From JAZDLM01 sp043801895 (GTDB taxonomy: Bacteria > Patescibacteriota > Kazan-3B-28), in the NCBI GenBank assembly GCA_043801895.1, contig JAZDLM010000064.1, forward strand, positions 1-7,346: a stretch of 7,346 bases of DNA, read 5' to 3'. The translations under genes were made by a program, and so were the position numbers. A model generated the notes under the pieces. The model saw only the letters and a list, made by a program, of their open reading frames with translations, had not been told where the DNA came from and made no database searches. Of the stretch, positions 6,953 through 7,346 are shown piece after piece (position 1 is the stretch's first letter; each line of letters begins with the position of its first letter).

Positions 6953-6960
6953 CACCTCCC
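6953..6960 (-). promoter_or_regulatory. Ribosome binding site of the DUF218-like gene
   Basis: The minus strand reads GGGAGGTG, a near-perfect anti-16S match and the strongest SD in the window. It decides the start: GTG at 6945 or TTG at 6948, not the in-frame TTG at 7008 that lies inside the rnpB 3' block. Confidence 0.7.
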
Positions 6961-6994
6961 TCTCACAATAAGGTACCTTGGTCTGAAACATCCA

Positions 6995-7036
6995 AATGCT
7001 CCTTGCAAGCTATAAGCCGGAGTCTGTCTCCGCCAT
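6995..7036 (-). repeat. rnpB 3'-end block, copy in the real gene
   Basis: This is the partner of the 6354-6395 copy. Identity stops abruptly at 7036, exactly where the inner palindrome TCCGCC-GGCT-GGCGGA begins. Relative to the general consensus ACAGAATCCGG this copy has one change (ACAGACTCCGG) and the remnant has a different one (ACCGAATCCGG), so neither is simply derived from the other by decay. Confidence 0.7.
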
Positions 7037-7058
7037 CCGCCGGCTGGCGGAGGCGGAG
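7028..7058 (-). repeat. GC-rich nested palindrome inside rnpB
   Basis: An outer stem, CTCCGCC (7028-7034) with GGCGGAG (7052-7058), encloses an inner perfect stem, TCCGCC (7036-7041) with GGCGGA (7046-7051), with loop GGCT and one bulged A at 7035. In typical bacterial RNase P RNAs only a few bases separate CCTAGATAGATGA-type and ACAGAA-type blocks, so about 17-24 nt here are extra. TCCGCC-type palindromes of this kind recur as dispersed elements in many uncultured-bacterial genomes, by my recollection. Confidence 0.6.
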
Positions 7059-7282
7059 TGATGATCTATCTAGGTTCCGGTTTACACCGGAACTCGAGCG
7101 CTGGGGCCCGATTGCGCCCAGTTGGAACTCACGCTGTTGACACAATCAGTCCAGCCCAGCTTGCACCGAAAAGGGTTTGCCAGGGCACTCTGCTCGCGCA
7201 GAGGCCCGATCGGTAGCTTAGGAGCCAGCTTGCGGGATTGGCCCGCTTGCCAACACTTTGACACCCAATCGCTTTTCACCTT

Positions 7283-7346
7283 TCATTCCGCGCAGCGGAA
7301 TGACCCTGAGTTTACCGAAGGGTATCCCTCGGCTTCGCTCGGGATA
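7283..7346. repeat. Cluster of three tandem palindromes at the window end
   Basis: Hairpin 1: TCATTCCGC (7283-7291) pairs perfectly with GCGGAATGA (7295-7303). Hairpin 2: CCCTGAG (7304-7310) with CGAAGGG (7316-7322), imperfect with tandem G/A mismatches. Hairpin 3: TATCCC (7323-7328) with GGGATA (7341-7346), imperfect centre. They abut with no spacer. The types CCCTGAG...GAAGGG and TCATTCCGC...GCGGAATGA are familiar as interspersed palindromes in uncultured-bacterial and Chloroflexi genomes (from memory). In the RNase P RNA they fall where the variable P12 arm should be. The window ends on the last base of hairpin 3. Confidence 0.65.

Larger units (their letters stand above)
6992..7346 (-). 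ncRNA. rnpB: RNase P RNA, 3' half (partial at window edge)
   Basis: Catalytic RNA of RNase P, which trims tRNA 5' leaders. Reading the minus strand from the right edge: AAAGGTGAAAAG (7283-7272, core block seen as AAGGGTGAAAGGG in E. coli), GGCAAACCC (7181-7173), GGTGCAAG (7167-7160), a P15/P16-like arm, GCTCGAG (7099-7093), a perfect 7-bp P18-like hairpin with GNRA tetraloop GTAA (7092-7075), the hallmark CCTAGATAGAT (7074-7064), then ACAGACTCCGGCTTAT (7027-7012) and the P1 3' strand. The order and spacing match a type A RNA. The 5' half (GAGGAAAGTCCGGGCTC block) is not present, so the gene runs past the window. Oddities: GC-rich palindromes at 7028-7058 and 7283-7346, a C in the usual ACAGAATCCGG block, and no clear GGU in L15. 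The mature 3' end is approximate. No terminator is visible before the DUF218 gene. Confidence 0.88.

Noticed and set aside
6946..7008. Extended N-terminus of the DUF218-like protein from TTG 7008
   Set aside because: It would begin inside the rnpB 3' block with no SD; the strong GGGAGGTG at 6960-6953 fits GTG 6945 or TTG 6948, and the family homology begins there.
6934..7279. Small open frames of 60-68 codons on both strands
   Set aside because: They lie inside the RNase P RNA gene, have no SD or protein-like composition, and are by-products of a GC-rich structured RNA.
1..7346. Recoded genome (TGA = Gly) and CRISPR array
   Set aside because: TGA stops three of the genes, two of them at the operon overlaps; no regularly spaced repeats were found anywhere.

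Overview
The window looks like the edge of a contig from a Candidate Phyla Radiation (Patescibacteria) or similarly reduced uncultured bacterium. This is an inference from style, with no marker gene to prove it. The grounds are tightly overlapping genes, large secreted proteins of mosaic make-up, an SD-less (possibly leaderless) first gene, and GC-rich palindromes sitting inside an RNase P RNA gene. TGA is used as a stop at the overlapping gene junctions, so this is the standard bacterial code and not the TGA=Gly code of Gracilibacteria/SR1.

Positions 1-6352, plus strand: the last 43 residues of an upstream gene, then a three-gene operon (162-1676, 1673-2944, 2941-6267). The operon genes are joined by ATGA and GTGA overlaps and end at a hairpin-plus-U-tract terminator. 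Genes 1 and 2 are paralogues: signal peptide, two extracytoplasmic beta domains resembling the WxL-interacting proteins (DUF916/DUF3324 type), one membrane helix, then LysM-like modules and a basic tail. Gene 3 is an 1108-residue secreted protein: signal peptide, Asp-box beta-propeller-like region, three tandem phage-tail-collar-like repeats each with two HxH motifs, beta-rich linker domains, and a C-terminal module resembling a WxL domain whose diagnostic tryptophans are replaced. The order (anchored DUF916-like proteins plus a large protein with a C-terminal WxL-like module) mirrors Firmicutes WxL operons. My reading is that the two anchored proteins hold the large protein on the cell surface, where it may form or decorate an adhesive structure.

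Positions 6353-7346, minus strand: the 3' half of the RNase P RNA gene (rnpB) runs in from the right edge. It is followed by a small DUF218/YdcF-like gene (6445-6945) and a terminator-like hairpin. A 42-bp block from the rnpB 3' end occurs twice (6354-6395 and 6995-7036, 37/42 identical) and brackets the DUF218 gene, as expected from an old insertion or duplication at the rnpB 3' end. The rnpB copy carries GC-rich palindromes at two places, and the window ends exactly at the edge of one of them.

Most interesting points: a WxL-type surface system outside Firmicutes with LysM modules predicted on the cytoplasmic side; tandem collar-like HxH domains in a host surface protein; the duplicated rnpB 3' end; and a promoter placed so that transcription would begin at the ATG of the operon.
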